From Sideroxydans sp. CL21 (GTDB lineage Bacteria; Pseudomonadota; Gammaproteobacteria; Burkholderiales; Gallionellaceae): a DNA stretch of 64,000 nucleotides. Within the stretch, counting starts at the first letter, position 1. Every line of letters starts with the position of its first letter. The notes under the pieces were generated by a model that worked only from the letters and a program-made list of their open reading frames with translations, was not told the origin of the DNA and ran no database searches. The position numbers were made by a program, and so were the translations under genes. The DNA lies in NCBI RefSeq assembly GCF_902459525.1, contig NZ_LR699166.1:1810501-1874500 (forward strand). Reading direction: 5' to 3'. Of this stretch, positions 1 through 8,826 are shown piece after piece.

Positions 1-766
1 CCAGCAAACCGGAGGTCGGATCCAGTCCGATCCAACCGGCACCCGGAATATAGACTTCAGTCCACGCATGAAGATCGGTGAAGTCGTGATCGGTGCCGGA
101 AGGACCGTCGAGCGCCTTCACATCGGCCTTCAGCTGGATCAGATAACCCGAGGCAAAACGCGCAGCAAGGCCCAGGTGACGCAGGGCCTGAACCAGCAGC
201 CAAGCCGAGTCCCGGCATGAGCCGCGCTTCAGCTCCAGGGTTTGCTCGGGTGTCTGCACGCCCGCCTCAAGGCGCACGATATAGCCCACATCATCCTTGA
301 TGCGCTGGTTGATGCCGACCAGCATGTCGATAGTACGCAGCGGCTTGCCGAGCAACTCCTTCTTAGTGCGGTCAAGCCAATCGGCCAACAACGGGGAAGC
401 TGGCTCGGCTTCAAGATACGGACCGAGTTCGCGTTTCAATCCATCCGGATACTCAAATGGAAAATTTTCAGCGAACTCGTCAATGAAAAAATCGAAAGGA
501 TTGATGACCGTCATGTCCGCTACAAGATCGACCGTGATCTTCAGCGATTCCGCTTTCTCCGGAAACACCAGTCGGGCGACCCAGTTGCCGAAAGGATCCT
601 GCTGCCAGTTCAGGAAGTGACCGGCAGGTTCGATATTGAGCGAATAGCTGAGTATGGGCGTGCGGCTGTGCGCGGCAGGACGCAGCCTGACCTCGTGCGG
701 CCAGAGATTGACTGCACGGTCAAAGCTGTAGCTTGTCTGGTGGTTTAACGCAACGCGGATGGTCAT
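1..766 (-). CDS. Transglutaminase-like cysteine protease, 3' end outside window
   Basis: The reading frame starts at an ATG at 766 and stays open to base 1, giving 255 codons with the C-terminus missing. Residues 1 to about 80 match the bacterial transglutaminase N-terminal region (MTIRVALNHQTSYSFDRAV...). The transglutaminase core follows, with all three expected catalytic residues visible: Cys in GSCRDSAWLL, His in LHAWTEVYIPG and Asp in GLDPTSG. Proteins of this family are soluble, often about 300 or about 1100 residues long (the long form carries a DUF2126 tail), and are commonly encoded with circularly permuted ATP-grasp and alpha-E proteins. Those partners would lie to the left, outside the window. 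The substrate is not known. Family confidence is high; whether this is the short or the long form cannot be told. Confidence 0.88.
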   Translation of the reverse strand, partial: MTIRVALNHQTSYSFDRAVNLWPHEVRLRPAAHSRTPILSYSLNIEPAGHFLNWQQDPFGNWVARLVFPEKAESLKITVDLVADMTVINPFDFFIDEFAENFPFEYPDGLKRELGPYLEAEPASPLLADWLDRTKKELLGKPLRTIDMLVGINQRIKDDVGYIVRLEAGVQTPEQTLELKRGSCRDSAWLLVQALRHLGLAARFASGYLIQLKADVKALDGPSGTDHDFTDLHAWTEVYIPGAGWIGLDPTSGLL

Positions 767-939
767 CGAAACTCTTTCAGGATGGGATTATCGGTATCCC
801 TCCTGTATAAGCACGAAGCAAGCCACGCCAATTTTTGATGAATATTCATCACACATGGCTGGTAGGGGTGAAACTCATGCTCCTATTCAGGGCGCCGTGT
901 CATTTGCTGGTGCATTCATCTGTGCACGGGGTAGGGATA

Positions 940-1000
940 GGTCTATACCTTTTGGCATATATCCCGTAACGGTTTTTACTGATAATCTCCGGCGCGAATA
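940..1000 (+). promoter_or_regulatory. Promoter-like module, site 1 (shared box plus -10-like element)
   Basis: The block GGTCTATACCTTTTGGCATA (from 940) is followed, exactly 40 bases after its GTCTAT, by GATAATCTCCGGCGCG (from 981). The same two elements with the same spacing recur at 11831/11871, 12602/12642 and 19458/19498. The second element resembles an extended -10 (TGATAATCT), so the first would sit at a typical activator position. This copy lies about 80 bases before the outer-membrane gene at 1079. The rest of 767-1078 holds nothing else I can name. Confidence 0.5.
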
Positions 1001-1078
1001 ATTTGTGGAACGGTTCAAGCCGTTTTTGACTGCAGCTTTTCATAATCACCTTAACCTACTGAAATCGGAAACCAAATA

Positions 1079-1768
1079 ATGGCGAGACGCATCAGGACAT
1101 ATGCAATAGCATTGATTTGTTGTTTGGCAGTTTCACCCGCATTTGCTAACAACGAAACCACGAATTCATCCATTATTCTCAGCGGCGGGTACTCTAAAGC
1201 AAAAAATGCATGCGATTCACCTTGGGTTACTGTTGCTATGGGTTCGGGCAGTACTTGTAGTGAAACTCATACCGCTTTACGTCTGGCCTACAACTATCGA
1301 TTTACTCCAATATGGGGGTTTGAAGCCAGCTATGGTGACTTGGGAAATGCGACAGGAGAAGGGATATCTACCGTCTCTGGGCTCGCTGGGACACTCGCCA
1401 CATGGTCAACCAAGGCAATCGGGTGGGCATTTTCCGGAACAGCGACTGTTCCGATCACCGGCGGATTTTCTTTCTTCGGAAAAGTAGGAACCGTTCGCGC
1501 TGAATTCAGTGAAAGCTACCATGCAAATTCGAATACTACTGGCGCAGTCATGCAAGGTATCTCAGTTAACGGCGTGCCCATAAGCAGACAAATCAAAAAT
1601 TCTGTGACGTATGGAGCCGGGGTTCAATATGAATTGAGTAAGAGTTTTGCCATTCGAGCTCAATATGAAAATTTTGGTTCTTACGACATATATAGCGCTT
1701 ATGGAATTTCCAATCCCCCTCGTATAGCGCTTTCGCTGGCTTCAGTTGGGATTGTTCTCAAATTCTGA
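1079..1768 (+). CDS. OmpA-like outer-membrane beta-barrel protein
   Basis: This is a 229-residue protein with a signal peptide (about residues 1-23, cleaved after SPAFA), then alternating amphipathic strands and a terminal phenylalanine (GIVLKF), the usual signal for BAM-mediated barrel insertion. Phrases such as YNYRFTPIWGFEASYGDLG and YGAGVQYELSKSFAIRAQYENF are typical of the eight-strand OmpA/Opa-like barrel. There is no C-terminal peptidoglycan-binding OmpA domain, so it is a bare barrel. It is monocistronic and preceded by copy 1 of the shared promoter-like module. It probably has a structural or adhesive role; no substrate can be assigned. Confidence 0.75.
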   Translation: MARRIRTYAIALICCLAVSPAFANNETTNSSIILSGGYSKAKNACDSPWVTVAMGSGSTCSETHTALRLAYNYRFTPIWGFEASYGDLGNATGEGISTVSGLAGTLATWSTKAIGWAFSGTATVPITGGFSFFGKVGTVRAEFSESYHANSNTTGAVMQGISVNGVPISRQIKNSVTYGAGVQYELSKSFAIRAQYENFGSYDIYSAYGISNPPRIALSLASVGIVLKF

Positions 1769-1792
1769 CCCAGGAAAATTATCAAAAATGAC

Positions 1793-1826
1793 GGACACTT
1801 GAATCAAGTGCCCGCAATGTTTTTTC
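1793..1826 (+). terminator. Possible terminator after the barrel gene
   Basis: A hairpin (GGACACTTG / CAAGTGCCC, three-base loop, one mismatch) is followed a few bases later by TTTTTT. The gap before the T run makes it weaker than a canonical intrinsic terminator. Confidence 0.35.
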
Positions 1827-2017
1827 CGATTCAAAGCCCGGCCACTTTCTGGTTACAGTTTCGCTTCTTCAGCATGGGTGCTACTGATTTATGCCCGTTG
1901 GCTCATATAAATCGTTGAGTAGTGGCGATCTGACTTATTGTACGGTAAATTTTGAATACACAGATTACGCACGGACAAAATAAAATGGCTTACATCTCTG
2001 CAAGCCATTGTTTTGTT

Positions 2018-2093
2018 TGGCGTCCCCTACGAGATTCGAACTCGTGTTATCGCCGTGAAAGGGCGGTGTCCTAGGCCTCTAGACGAAGGGGAC
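2018..2093 (-). tRNA. tRNA-Glu(TTC)
   Basis: This is a 76-base cloverleaf on the minus strand. The acceptor stem GTCCCCT pairs with AGGGGAC, the anticodon loop CTTTCAC gives TTC, the T-arm contains GTTCGAATC and CCA is encoded. It lies next to tRNA-Ala and immediately downstream of gltX, the synthetase that charges tRNA-Glu. Confidence 0.96.
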
Positions 2094-2113
2094 TTCGTTG
2101 TTACTTTTCTTTT

Positions 2114-2189
<76 letters not shown>

Positions 2190-2246
2190 GGGGTGCCCCG
2201 AAAAGAGCGCGCATTATAGTGATGGCACCCCACCTTGTAAAGCAAG

Positions 2247-3653
2247 TCAGCCGGTTTTTTTCGAGAGGTTCTTTTCTATGCGTGCCAGAACCATCTCGCG
2301 CGTAAACAATGTCACCAAAGCATCCACAGAAGGTGTCTGGGTTTGTCCGGTGAGCATCACGCGCAGTGGCATGGCAAGCTTGGGCATCTTCAAGCCGTGT
2401 TTGACTATGATTTCCTTGATGGCGGCGCTGATTGCAGTGTTTTCCCATGCCACTGTGGCGAAAAGTTGCGACAAGTCGCGCAGTGCAGGAATGGCTTCAG
2501 CGGAAAGTTGTGCATCAAGCAGGGCTGCATCCGGGTGCAGATCGATGTAGAACACTTCCGCTGCGTCGGCCAGTTCGTTAAGCGTGGCAACACGTTCCTT
2601 ATATACGCCGACAATGGCACTCAGATCCGGGCTGGCTGACACTTTGATGCCGCGTTTTTCGAGGCGAGGGCGAACCAGTTCCACCAATTGGGCGTTATCG
2701 GTTTGTTTGAGGTAATGGTTGTTCAACCAGTTCAGTTTTTCGGTATTGAACTGCGCGGCAGAAGGCGTGATGTGGTCGAGATCGAACCACTCGCAGAATT
2801 GTGCGACCGAGAAAACCTCATTGTCGCCGTGCGACCAGCCCAGGCGCGCAAGGTAATTGATGACGGCTTCCGGCAAATAGCCGTCTTCGTCGTATTGCAT
2901 CACGCTCACCGCACCGTGGCGCTTGGAAAGCTTGGTGCCGTCGTCACCGAGGATCATGGACAGGTGGGCGTATTTCGGTATGGTGGCACCCAGCGCTTTA
3001 AGAATATTGATCTGACGCGGGGTGTTGTTGACGTGGTCGTCGCCGCGGATCACTTGCGTGATACCCATATCCCAATCGTCCACCACCACGCAGAAGTTAT
3101 AGGTTGGCGTACCGTCGGAACGGGCGATGATGAGATCGTCCAGTTCGGTGTTGCTGAATTCGATATGACCTTTGACCATATCTTTCCATGCAACGACACC
3201 GGCCATCGGGTTCTTGAAACGCACCACGGGCTTCATGTCTGCGGGGATAGACGGCAGAGACTTGCCGGGTTCGGGACGCCATGTGCCGTCGTAACGCGGC
3301 TTCTCGCCGCGAGCACGCTGCGCCTCGCGCATGGCATCCAGTTCTGCCGGGGTCGTATAGCAGTAATAGGCCTGTCCCGCCGCCAGCATCTGCTGGATGA
3401 CTTCCTTATAACGCGGCATGCGTTGCATCTGATAGAACGGGCCTTCGTCGTAGTTCAATTTAAGCCAGGCCATTCCGTCCAGAATAGCCTGCACAGCTTC
3501 GGGAGTAGAACGCTCCACATCGGTATCTTCGATACGCAGAATGAAAGTGCCGCCATGTTTGCGTGCATAGGCCCAGGAAAACAGAGCAGTTCGCGCACCA
3601 CCAATGTGTAGGTATCCGGTGGGGCTGGGTGCGAAACGGGTGCGGACGGTCAT
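2247..3653 (-). CDS. gltX: Glutamyl-tRNA synthetase
   Basis: A class I aminoacyl-tRNA synthetase that joins glutamate to tRNA-Glu. It has 468 residues, the usual length. The Rossmann-fold signature [17 protein letters not shown] (HIGH-type) is near the N-terminus and the KMSKS-type loop is KLSKRHG about residue 240, followed by the all-helical anticodon-binding domain. The ATG at 3653 is preferred to an upstream in-frame start because it begins directly at [13 protein letters not shown], as in relatives. The gene is followed on the same strand by tRNA-Ala and tRNA-Glu. Confidence 0.97.
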   Translation of the reverse strand: MTVRTRFAPSPTGYLHIGGARTALFSWAYARKHGGTFILRIEDTDVERSTPEAVQAILDGMAWLKLNYDEGPFYQMQRMPRYKEVIQQMLAAGQAYYCYTTPAELDAMREAQRARGEKPRYDGTWRPEPGKSLPSIPADMKPVVRFKNPMAGVVAWKDMVKGHIEFSNTELDDLIIARSDGTPTYNFCVVVDDWDMGITQVIRGDDHVNNTPRQINILKALGATIPKYAHLSMILGDDGTKLSKRHGAVSVMQYDEDGYLPEAVINYLARLGWSHGDNEVFSVAQFCEWFDLDHITPSAAQFNTEKLNWLNNHYLKQTDNAQLVELVRPRLEKRGIKVSASPDLSAIVGVYKERVATLNELADAAEVFYIDLHPDAALLDAQLSAEAIPALRDLSQLFATVAWENTAISAAIKEIIVKHGLKMPKLAMPLRVMLTGQTQTPSVDALVTLFTREMVLARIEKNLSKKTG

Positions 3654-3720
3654 GGGGCATTCCTGTGGCATTAAACGAAGGCGCGCATTTTACGATAGAT
3701 GGGTAAAGCGGATAAAGAAA

Positions 3721-3750
3721 TTGACCGTATATATAGGGCTATGATTAAAT
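3721..3750 (+). promoter_or_regulatory. Probable sigma-70 promoter of tRNA-Val
   Basis: TTGACC at 3721 and TTAAAT at 3745 are 18 bases apart and end 14 bases before the tRNA. A GC-rich GCGCGCCC discriminator follows, typical of stable-RNA promoters. Confidence 0.5.
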
Positions 3751-3764
3751 GCGCGCCCTCTATT

Positions 3765-3839
3765 GGGCGGTTAGCTCAGCGGTAGAGCACTGCCTTCACA
3801 CGGCAGGGGTCACTGGTTCGAACCCAGTACCGCCCACCA
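3765..3839 (+). tRNA. tRNA-Val(CAC)
   Basis: A 75-base cloverleaf. The acceptor stem GGGCGGT pairs with ACCGCCC, the anticodon arm CTGCC-TTCACAC-GGCAG reads CAC, the T-arm has GGTTCGAACCC and CCA is encoded. The accessory-looking stretch to its right makes it a possible integration site, but no duplicated tRNA end was seen. Confidence 0.96.
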
Positions 3840-3865
3840 CGCAAAGCACTAATAAACAATCGCTT

Positions 3866-3893
3866 AAGCCACTCCGTCGAGTGGCTTTTGTTT
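3866..3893 (+). terminator. Intrinsic terminator of tRNA-Val
   Basis: A perfect nine-pair stem AAGCCACTC/GAGTGGCTT with loop CGTC is followed by a T-rich run (TTTTGTTTT). Confidence 0.85.
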
Positions 3894-3896
3894 TCG

Positions 3897-4420
3897 TGTG
3901 AACAATATGTGAAAACTTCAGTTTTCATTTCGACCTATCGTGACATGCCTCCGTGCCCCTGGGTTTTGTCTGAAGAGGTCCTGCGCCACTTCCATCACAC
4001 AAGTTGAATTGGTTCCGAGCTAGAGCTTGGAATTTCTTCTGCGACAACTTGCTTCTGCAAGTGACTCACTGAGTGACTCGCTGAGTGACGTCACTCTCTC
4101 AACCTATTTTCGTCACTCTCTAGCAGTCTCGGTGCAAATTTTTTCTTGACCTGGCGGATAACAAATTTGGGTGGTGATTTCCTCGTGCCAAGCAACGATT
4201 GCAATAGCGGGCATGGCTTCAAAGGGTTTGCACTACTTTATCGAAACGGTAACTCATTTGTTGGATTGGAATTGATAAAGTTACTCAGAGTGACGAGAGA
4301 GTGACGCTATACGAGGCAAAATAATTTCGGCGTAACGTCCAGGGATTAGACATGCCTAACGTCTGAATTCTCTAGCGGCTTTTCACGCAGGCAAGTGGAA
4401 TGATGGGGTGGGCACCACGT
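3897..4420. other. Gene-free stretch with short repeats
   Basis: There is no convincing reading frame here. Apart from the GTGACTC repeats at 4061-4096 and two further GAGTGACG copies near 4287-4305, I see nothing recognisable. Confidence 0.5.
4061..4096. repeat. 12-bp tandem repeat ending in a 14-bp palindrome
   Basis: The unit GTGACTC(A/G)CTGA occurs twice in tandem (4061-4072, 4073-4084), and a third partial unit merges into the perfect palindrome GAGTGACGTCACTC (4083-4096). More GAGTGAC half-sites occur around 4287-4305, before the HNH nuclease gene. The layout suits a protein-binding site cluster; the protein is unknown. Confidence 0.6.
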
Positions 4421-5068
4421 TCAAATGCGGTTGCCCTTTGAAAGATTGCAGCGCTCGCATAGCAATTGAAGGTTGCGAATCGTATTGCTGCCGCCACGAG
4501 AAAATGGAACGATGTGGTCGAAACAAAGTTTCTCTTTTGTACCGCACTCAACGCAGCGCCCACCGTCGCGCTGCCAGACTTCACGCTGAACGGCGCGAGG
4601 TATGGCCTCACGGCGGGCGGGCTTCTCCTTCACCGTGGGCATGCGGGAGACATCAACAGGCACTGGAGCTTGTGGCTCGGTGGGCTGTGACTTGACTTCG
4701 GGTAGCGGCATGGTATCGCGGAATGCCTTAATGAAGGAGATTGTGTCCTCCAGCTCGGTTTCCGTCTTTACCGCCAATTTGAGCGCGGGAAAACCGCGCC
4801 CTAAGCCGGGAGAAGGATAGGTATTGCTGTGACGCCCGGCCTCGCCGGGATATTCGAGAGCGATTTCAGGCACGGGCTGACCGTCCGGAGGATATGGCAC
4901 CCAGATGAAGGCACCTTGTTCTCGGTTGGGTTGGTCAATCTGGAGCACAACTCCAAGGTCGGGCCTTACGTTCCAGGCGATGACCTTTAGCGTTTCACGA
5001 GACGGTGAGCCGAATTCATTGGTAAGGACACTAGCGGCGCGAGACATCAGCGGATTGCCAAATTCCAT
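4421..5068 (-). CDS. HNH endonuclease domain protein
   Basis: A protein of about 215 residues with an HNH nuclease domain at the C-terminus. The motif has paired cysteines CVEC...CERC that would hold zinc, the catalytic DHIVPFSRGG and the closing N-x-L-L-C element. The first about 130 residues are unassigned and proline-rich towards the end. I prefer the ATG at 5068, which has GGAGT about ten bases upstream; a GTG at 5110 would add 14 residues but has no ribosome site. No methylase, integrase or intron structure is adjacent, so its role (restriction, mobile-element remnant or repair) is open. Confidence 0.75.
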   Translation of the reverse strand: MEFGNPLMSRAASVLTNEFGSPSRETLKVIAWNVRPDLGVVLQIDQPNREQGAFIWVPYPPDGQPVPEIALEYPGEAGRHSNTYPSPGLGRGFPALKLAVKTETELEDTISFIKAFRDTMPLPEVKSQPTEPQAPVPVDVSRMPTVKEKPARREAIPRAVQREVWQRDGGRCVECGTKEKLCFDHIVPFSRGGSNTIRNLQLLCERCNLSKGNRI

Positions 5069-5218
5069 TTGCGTTTTACTCCAGCGGGTGATTTTAGGGA
5101 GGGTATGCACTCTAACAGTTGTTACCCGGATGCGCGCGTCCGCATGATACTCGCCGTCTATCTACTCAAGAGCGTCTTGGATGTCCCTGATGCCAGCGAC
5201 AAGTTCAGTCTCTGATTC

Positions 5219-6064
5219 CTAGGTCCAGTCGCCGCCACCGACATCTGAACCACTATCAGCCACGTTAGAACTGTCATTCCAAGTCGAGTTGTCGGCCAAT
5301 CCAAAATCTGAGCCCCCCATGTCATTATTGGATGAGTTGCCCCATGTGTCAGCAACCGGAGAAGCATTGCTTGAATCGTTGCGACCACCGTCCATAAAGT
5401 GATGAGCCAATGCTTCACCAGCGACCATGCCGACCCCAACAGCAGCGCCCGTAGCGAGACCGCCCATAATTCCGCCACCAATTCCACTGCCAGAGGAACC
5501 AATCGGCCCCATCCCACCACCATAGGGCTGCATGGGCATGGGAGAAGGCGCACCATTAGGCATTCCTGGTTGATAGTTGCTTGGAAAAGTGGAAGAGTTA
5601 CGAGAATTCATTGCACGCATTATCAGCACAATGACTGCGATGGAACCAAGTCCAAGGAGCAGCATTCCCCATGGGAAGCTATTTCCTGACGGGGCTTGAT
5701 AATTGCCGGTGGAAGATTGGTTGACACTATGGCTTGCGAAAATCTGATTCCTCAAATTTTGAACAGCGACCGGCTTTGCAAATGACAAATCAGGTTGCAA
5801 CTTTTGAGCAATATTCAGTTCGTTTTCGGCGTTCGCCAATTGGCCCTGCTTGGCAAATAATTCTGCCTCAACAAAATGTGCTTTTGCACTGTTTGGATGA
5901 TCCTTAAGAACTTTCTCCATCATACTTTGCGCATCACCCAATCTGCCAGAATTGGCAGCTTGATAGACTTGATCAATGGTTGGAGAATTATCTGCAAGTG
6001 CGGGGCCAGTCGAGATCCACATAGCAAAGAAAATGGCGGAACAGTAACTTACGATTTTTAGCAT
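5219..6064 (-). CDS. TPR-containing membrane protein with Gly/Ser/Asn-rich tail
   Basis: A 281-residue protein with a signal peptide (residues 1-24, ending GPALA), two TPR-like helix pairs (about 29-95, including AKAHFVEAELFAKQGQLANAENELNIAQKL), one transmembrane helix (about 132-150) and a long low-complexity tail. The tail has a glycine-rich hydrophobic patch (GIMGGLATGAAVGVGMVAGEA) and ends GGGDWT. The TPR part would be periplasmic and could bind partner proteins. A good SD (GGAG) precedes the ATG. It appears monocistronic, with no function assignable. Confidence 0.65.
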   Translation of the reverse strand: MLKIVSYCSAIFFAMWISTGPALADNSPTIDQVYQAANSGRLGDAQSMMEKVLKDHPNSAKAHFVEAELFAKQGQLANAENELNIAQKLQPDLSFAKPVAVQNLRNQIFASHSVNQSSTGNYQAPSGNSFPWGMLLLGLGSIAVIVLIMRAMNSRNSSTFPSNYQPGMPNGAPSPMPMQPYGGGMGPIGSSGSGIGGGIMGGLATGAAVGVGMVAGEALAHHFMDGGRNDSSNASPVADTWGNSSNNDMGGSDFGLADNSTWNDSSNVADSGSDVGGGDWT

Positions 6065-6301
6065 TCAAATCTCCATTGAATTCAGACTCTAATATGTCCA
6101 ACCTACTCATATACATGAACACAGTTAAACAAGTATTACTTGTGCAACTTGTATTTGGAGTTTCCTGACCAGGAAAAATCTCACCGGCGAATAGACAGCA
6201 TCATGGCGGGTAAGTTCGATAGTTGTACTTAAGATTGTCAACAGAATGATCGTTCTCTAATATGCTCAAAACATTCATTCTGTTCGTTGATCATCAAGCT
6301 G

Positions 6302-6520
6302 CAATTCCCAATACAGATCCCGGCCATAGGCATAGCTACAATCCACCTGCCATTATTCAGCCATAAAGTCGCAGATGGATTCCCATCCCCTGCAGACGAC
6401 TTTATCCAAGGCTGACTTAGCTTGGACGAACACCTAATTCAGCACAAAGACTTGACCTTCTTCGTTCGTGCCAAAGGCAACAGCATGGTCGGGGCAGGGA
6501 TAGCTTTCAATAAGTGTTAA
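6302..6520 (+). pseudogene. umuD-like (S24 peptidase) remnant
   Basis: Reading the frame of base 6302 gives IHLPLFSHKVADGFPSPADDF, one TGA stop, then [24 protein letters not shown] and a stop soon after. This is the N-terminal half of UmuD/LexA-type self-cleaving proteins. The GFPSPADD segment and the SM of the catalytic serine box are retained. The C-terminal half with the catalytic lysine is missing and there is an internal stop, so it is not functional. No umuC is beside it. It is likely the trace of a lost plasmid, phage or SOS operon. Confidence 0.7.
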
Positions 6521-6614
6521 AGCCTGTCTCTTCCAAATTCACGGCTCAACGCGTATTTGGTATGGATGGGACATGGCTGGCGCAGCTTAAACGATGAGTG
6601 ACACTGGTTCAGGT

Positions 6615-7487
6615 TCAGGAATAGTCGATATCCTGTTCGCTGCCTGCATATTGGTCTTGCAACTCGGTAAGCACGGTTTTGATTCTGGTTTTGGAAAATA
6701 TCTTCTTGACGATAGTGCCCCTGAGTTCTTCCATCCTTTCAAGCAGGATGGGCTGAAACTCAGGCGGTATTTTTTTCAGGAAATCATTCCAGTTCATCTC
6801 GAAATCCGGCCGCATTTCTCGGGTGCGCTCGATCAGGTTCTCGATCCCCCTTTGTGCCGTTCGCGCGACAATCCTTCCATCACCCGATATTGCAAAAATA
6901 ACGGCTATTGAAATCACGGCATTGGCATCAAGCTCGGGATATTTTACGGGGCCATCGGAATTATTCTTGCGCAACCATTTTGCACAAGCGATGATCTTCT
7001 GGTTGCGCTTCCGATCGAGTAGTTCATTTTGAAAGACCGCGTCCCCTGTCCATGTCGAGACAGGATCGGCACTGCAAATTTCCAGGAAGATCGCTTTGAG
7101 ATTGCGCTGTTGAATGAAAGCGTCGTTATCAAAATCGGAAATGTAGGCCACATAGGGCAGGGAGGACAATTCCTTAATATGCCGGAATCCCATCTGGAAC
7201 ACATATTCAGCGCCGTGTTGCAGCAGAAACGAAAGCCGGGCTTCATTGCTATCGGCAATGCCGGCTTGGCTGATGCCCAGCGAGATGCATCCGACCGTCA
7301 GGTGGAACGCGTCGAGCATGCCATCCGCGGTCCTGTCATTCGTGAATTTTTTCGCGACCAGCACGGTGATTCCGCAGAGTTCGTGGAAAAGCGTGTCGGC
7401 GGCATCCCGATTGTCCGTGCGCAGTGCAAGCGCCTCCAGTGCCTGTACTAATTGGGGTGGGCGGGCGGTGAAACTGGTGATATTCAT
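6615..7487 (-). CDS. Hypothetical protein, last gene of the J-domain operon
   Basis: A 290-residue protein I do not recognise. It is predicted soluble and mainly helical, has no signal peptide or membrane segment, and has a moderately acidic C-terminus ending YAGSEQDIDYS. It starts directly after the stop of the 270-residue gene (TAAATG), so the two are almost certainly co-translated. With the J-domain protein at the head of the operon, it could be a chaperone client or a partner in one complex; that is inference only. Confidence 0.65.
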   Translation of the reverse strand: MNITSFTARPPQLVQALEALALRTDNRDAADTLFHELCGITVLVAKKFTNDRTADGMLDAFHLTVGCISLGISQAGIADSNEARLSFLLQHGAEYVFQMGFRHIKELSSLPYVAYISDFDNDAFIQQRNLKAIFLEICSADPVSTWTGDAVFQNELLDRKRNQKIIACAKWLRKNNSDGPVKYPELDANAVISIAVIFAISGDGRIVARTAQRGIENLIERTREMRPDFEMNWNDFLKKIPPEFQPILLERMEELRGTIVKKIFSKTRIKTVLTELQDQYAGSEQDIDYS

Positions 7488-8300
7488 TTAGGAGAAAATA
7501 TCCTCACCCAGGCTCGGCCGTCCACCAGCCTTTGGCGTGCTGGCCGCCTTGCTGGGCACTTGCCTGCGCAGGCGCAGCAACAGTTCCCTGGTCGTCCGGC
7601 CCATGGCATATTCATGTTCGCGATCGTCGTCTTCCGCCTCGTCGTTGTCGTCGCCGTCCTCTTCGTCAGACCCCGCGTGCAATTCGTTCTCGCCGGGGAT
7701 CCAGTCGGGAAATATCTCGAACAGCACCCGGTCCCAGGCTTCTTCATTGGTCCTGGCAATCTCCAACGCGAGCGGGATCACGTCGTGGTCCGAAGTCGTC
7801 TGGCCGCTTCTATGGGCGCCGAGATTATGGATGTCATTCGCGATCTCGATGATCTCATCGGCCGCCGTCGAGAAAAGCACGGCAAACGCAGTTGTCCCCC
7901 AGTCGGTCGCGAGCGCTTCATTGAGCAACTCGGCACGGCGCTCTTCATCATCGCTGGCATAAATCACGCCATGTATGTGCGCGAACAGCGATTCGGCCAA
8001 CACTTCCGGCTCGTCCTCGATCCAGTCTTCGTCCCAAGTGGCCGCGAAATAAGCCAGACTTTCGGCCCAGGCTTTGGGCGGAATAAGCAATGTGGCCAGC
8101 GACATCTTGCCGCCATCGAAGGCAGACAAATGCAGCGACGCCACATGCGGCTCCAGGGTGCTCAGCACTTCGACAACAGCGAGATCGCCGAACTTTTCGG
8201 CTGTTTCACTGATGGCCTCTTCCGCATGTTTGGTCGAACCGGCCAGAACCAGCTCGGTGACTTGTTGCCGGATTGCGGGAAGATTGGTTTTGTCAGACAT
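7488..8300 (-). CDS. Hypothetical acidic protein, J-domain operon
   Basis: A 270-residue unrecognised protein. The first about 200 residues look helical and globular (aromatic-rich around ESLAYFAATWDEDWIEDEPEVL). A strongly acidic stretch (SDEEDGDDNDEAEDDDREHEY) precedes a basic, proline-containing tail. It overlaps the upstream 173-residue gene by eight bases, which implies translational coupling. No catalytic motif is visible. Confidence 0.65.
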   Translation of the reverse strand: MSDKTNLPAIRQQVTELVLAGSTKHAEEAISETAEKFGDLAVVEVLSTLEPHVASLHLSAFDGGKMSLATLLIPPKAWAESLAYFAATWDEDWIEDEPEVLAESLFAHIHGVIYASDDEERRAELLNEALATDWGTTAFAVLFSTAADEIIEIANDIHNLGAHRSGQTTSDHDVIPLALEIARTNEEAWDRVLFEIFPDWIPGENELHAGSDEEDGDDNDEAEDDDREHEYAMGRTTRELLLRLRRQVPSKAASTPKAGGRPSLGEDIFS

Positions 8301-8814
8301 TTTCGTCTCCGCGTGTATCGAACAGATGTTCTATATCTTCCCCGTGCGAGATCTGATCTTCGTCATCCTCGACATTGTTTTCCTTGTCTTCCTCTTGCTG
8401 CAGTGCATCGAGAGAATGATCCTCGTCTGTCCAGCGCTTGGGGTTCTTGTACAGGAAAGCCGTAATGATGGCCTTGCGCGCCAATTCCGGATTGGCCGTA
8501 AACACAGTGGCCAAGGCATTGCCCGATGCGGCATCGCTGCACGACACCATTTTCAAGACTTTTGCGGCATCACCAGCATCATATTGGCCACCTTCTGCCA
8601 ATAGCCCCTGAGCGTTATCAAAAACCAGGTGATTGACCAATGCGAAGCTCAACAGATTCACATCGTCGATTTCCGTGCCCTTGGCAAATTCCCCGATCAA
8701 GGAATCGATGACACGGTCATAGTTCTTTCTGTCAGGCGGCTCGCCCAGCGTGTCTTCGATCTGGACACCGAGTTCACGCGATTGGTAGATAAATTCAGGA
8801 TGAATGCTTTTCAT
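8293..8814 (-). CDS. Hypothetical acidic protein, J-domain operon
   Basis: A 173-residue unrecognised protein. The helical N-terminal part (about 1-130) is followed by a very acidic tail (LQQEEDKENNVEDDEDQISHGED), like that of the next gene in the operon. It starts at an ATG 12 bases downstream of the J-domain gene. It has no signal peptide, membrane segment or known motif. The shared acidic tails of two neighbours suggest they bind a common basic partner; this is inference. Confidence 0.65.
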   Translation of the reverse strand: MKSIHPEFIYQSRELGVQIEDTLGEPPDRKNYDRVIDSLIGEFAKGTEIDDVNLLSFALVNHLVFDNAQGLLAEGGQYDAGDAAKVLKMVSCSDAASGNALATVFTANPELARKAIITAFLYKNPKRWTDEDHSLDALQQEEDKENNVEDDEDQISHGEDIEHLFDTRGDENV

Positions 8815-8826
8815 AATATTTTGTCT

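Noticed and set aside
4421-5068. HNH gene as a homing endonuclease inside an intron
   Set aside because: It is a free-standing gene with no interrupted host gene or group I/II intron structure around it.
6241-6283. Inverted repeat ACAGAATGA...TCATTCTGT as a LexA or other operator
   Set aside because: The 25-base spacing is wrong for a LexA box and it precedes only a pseudogene.
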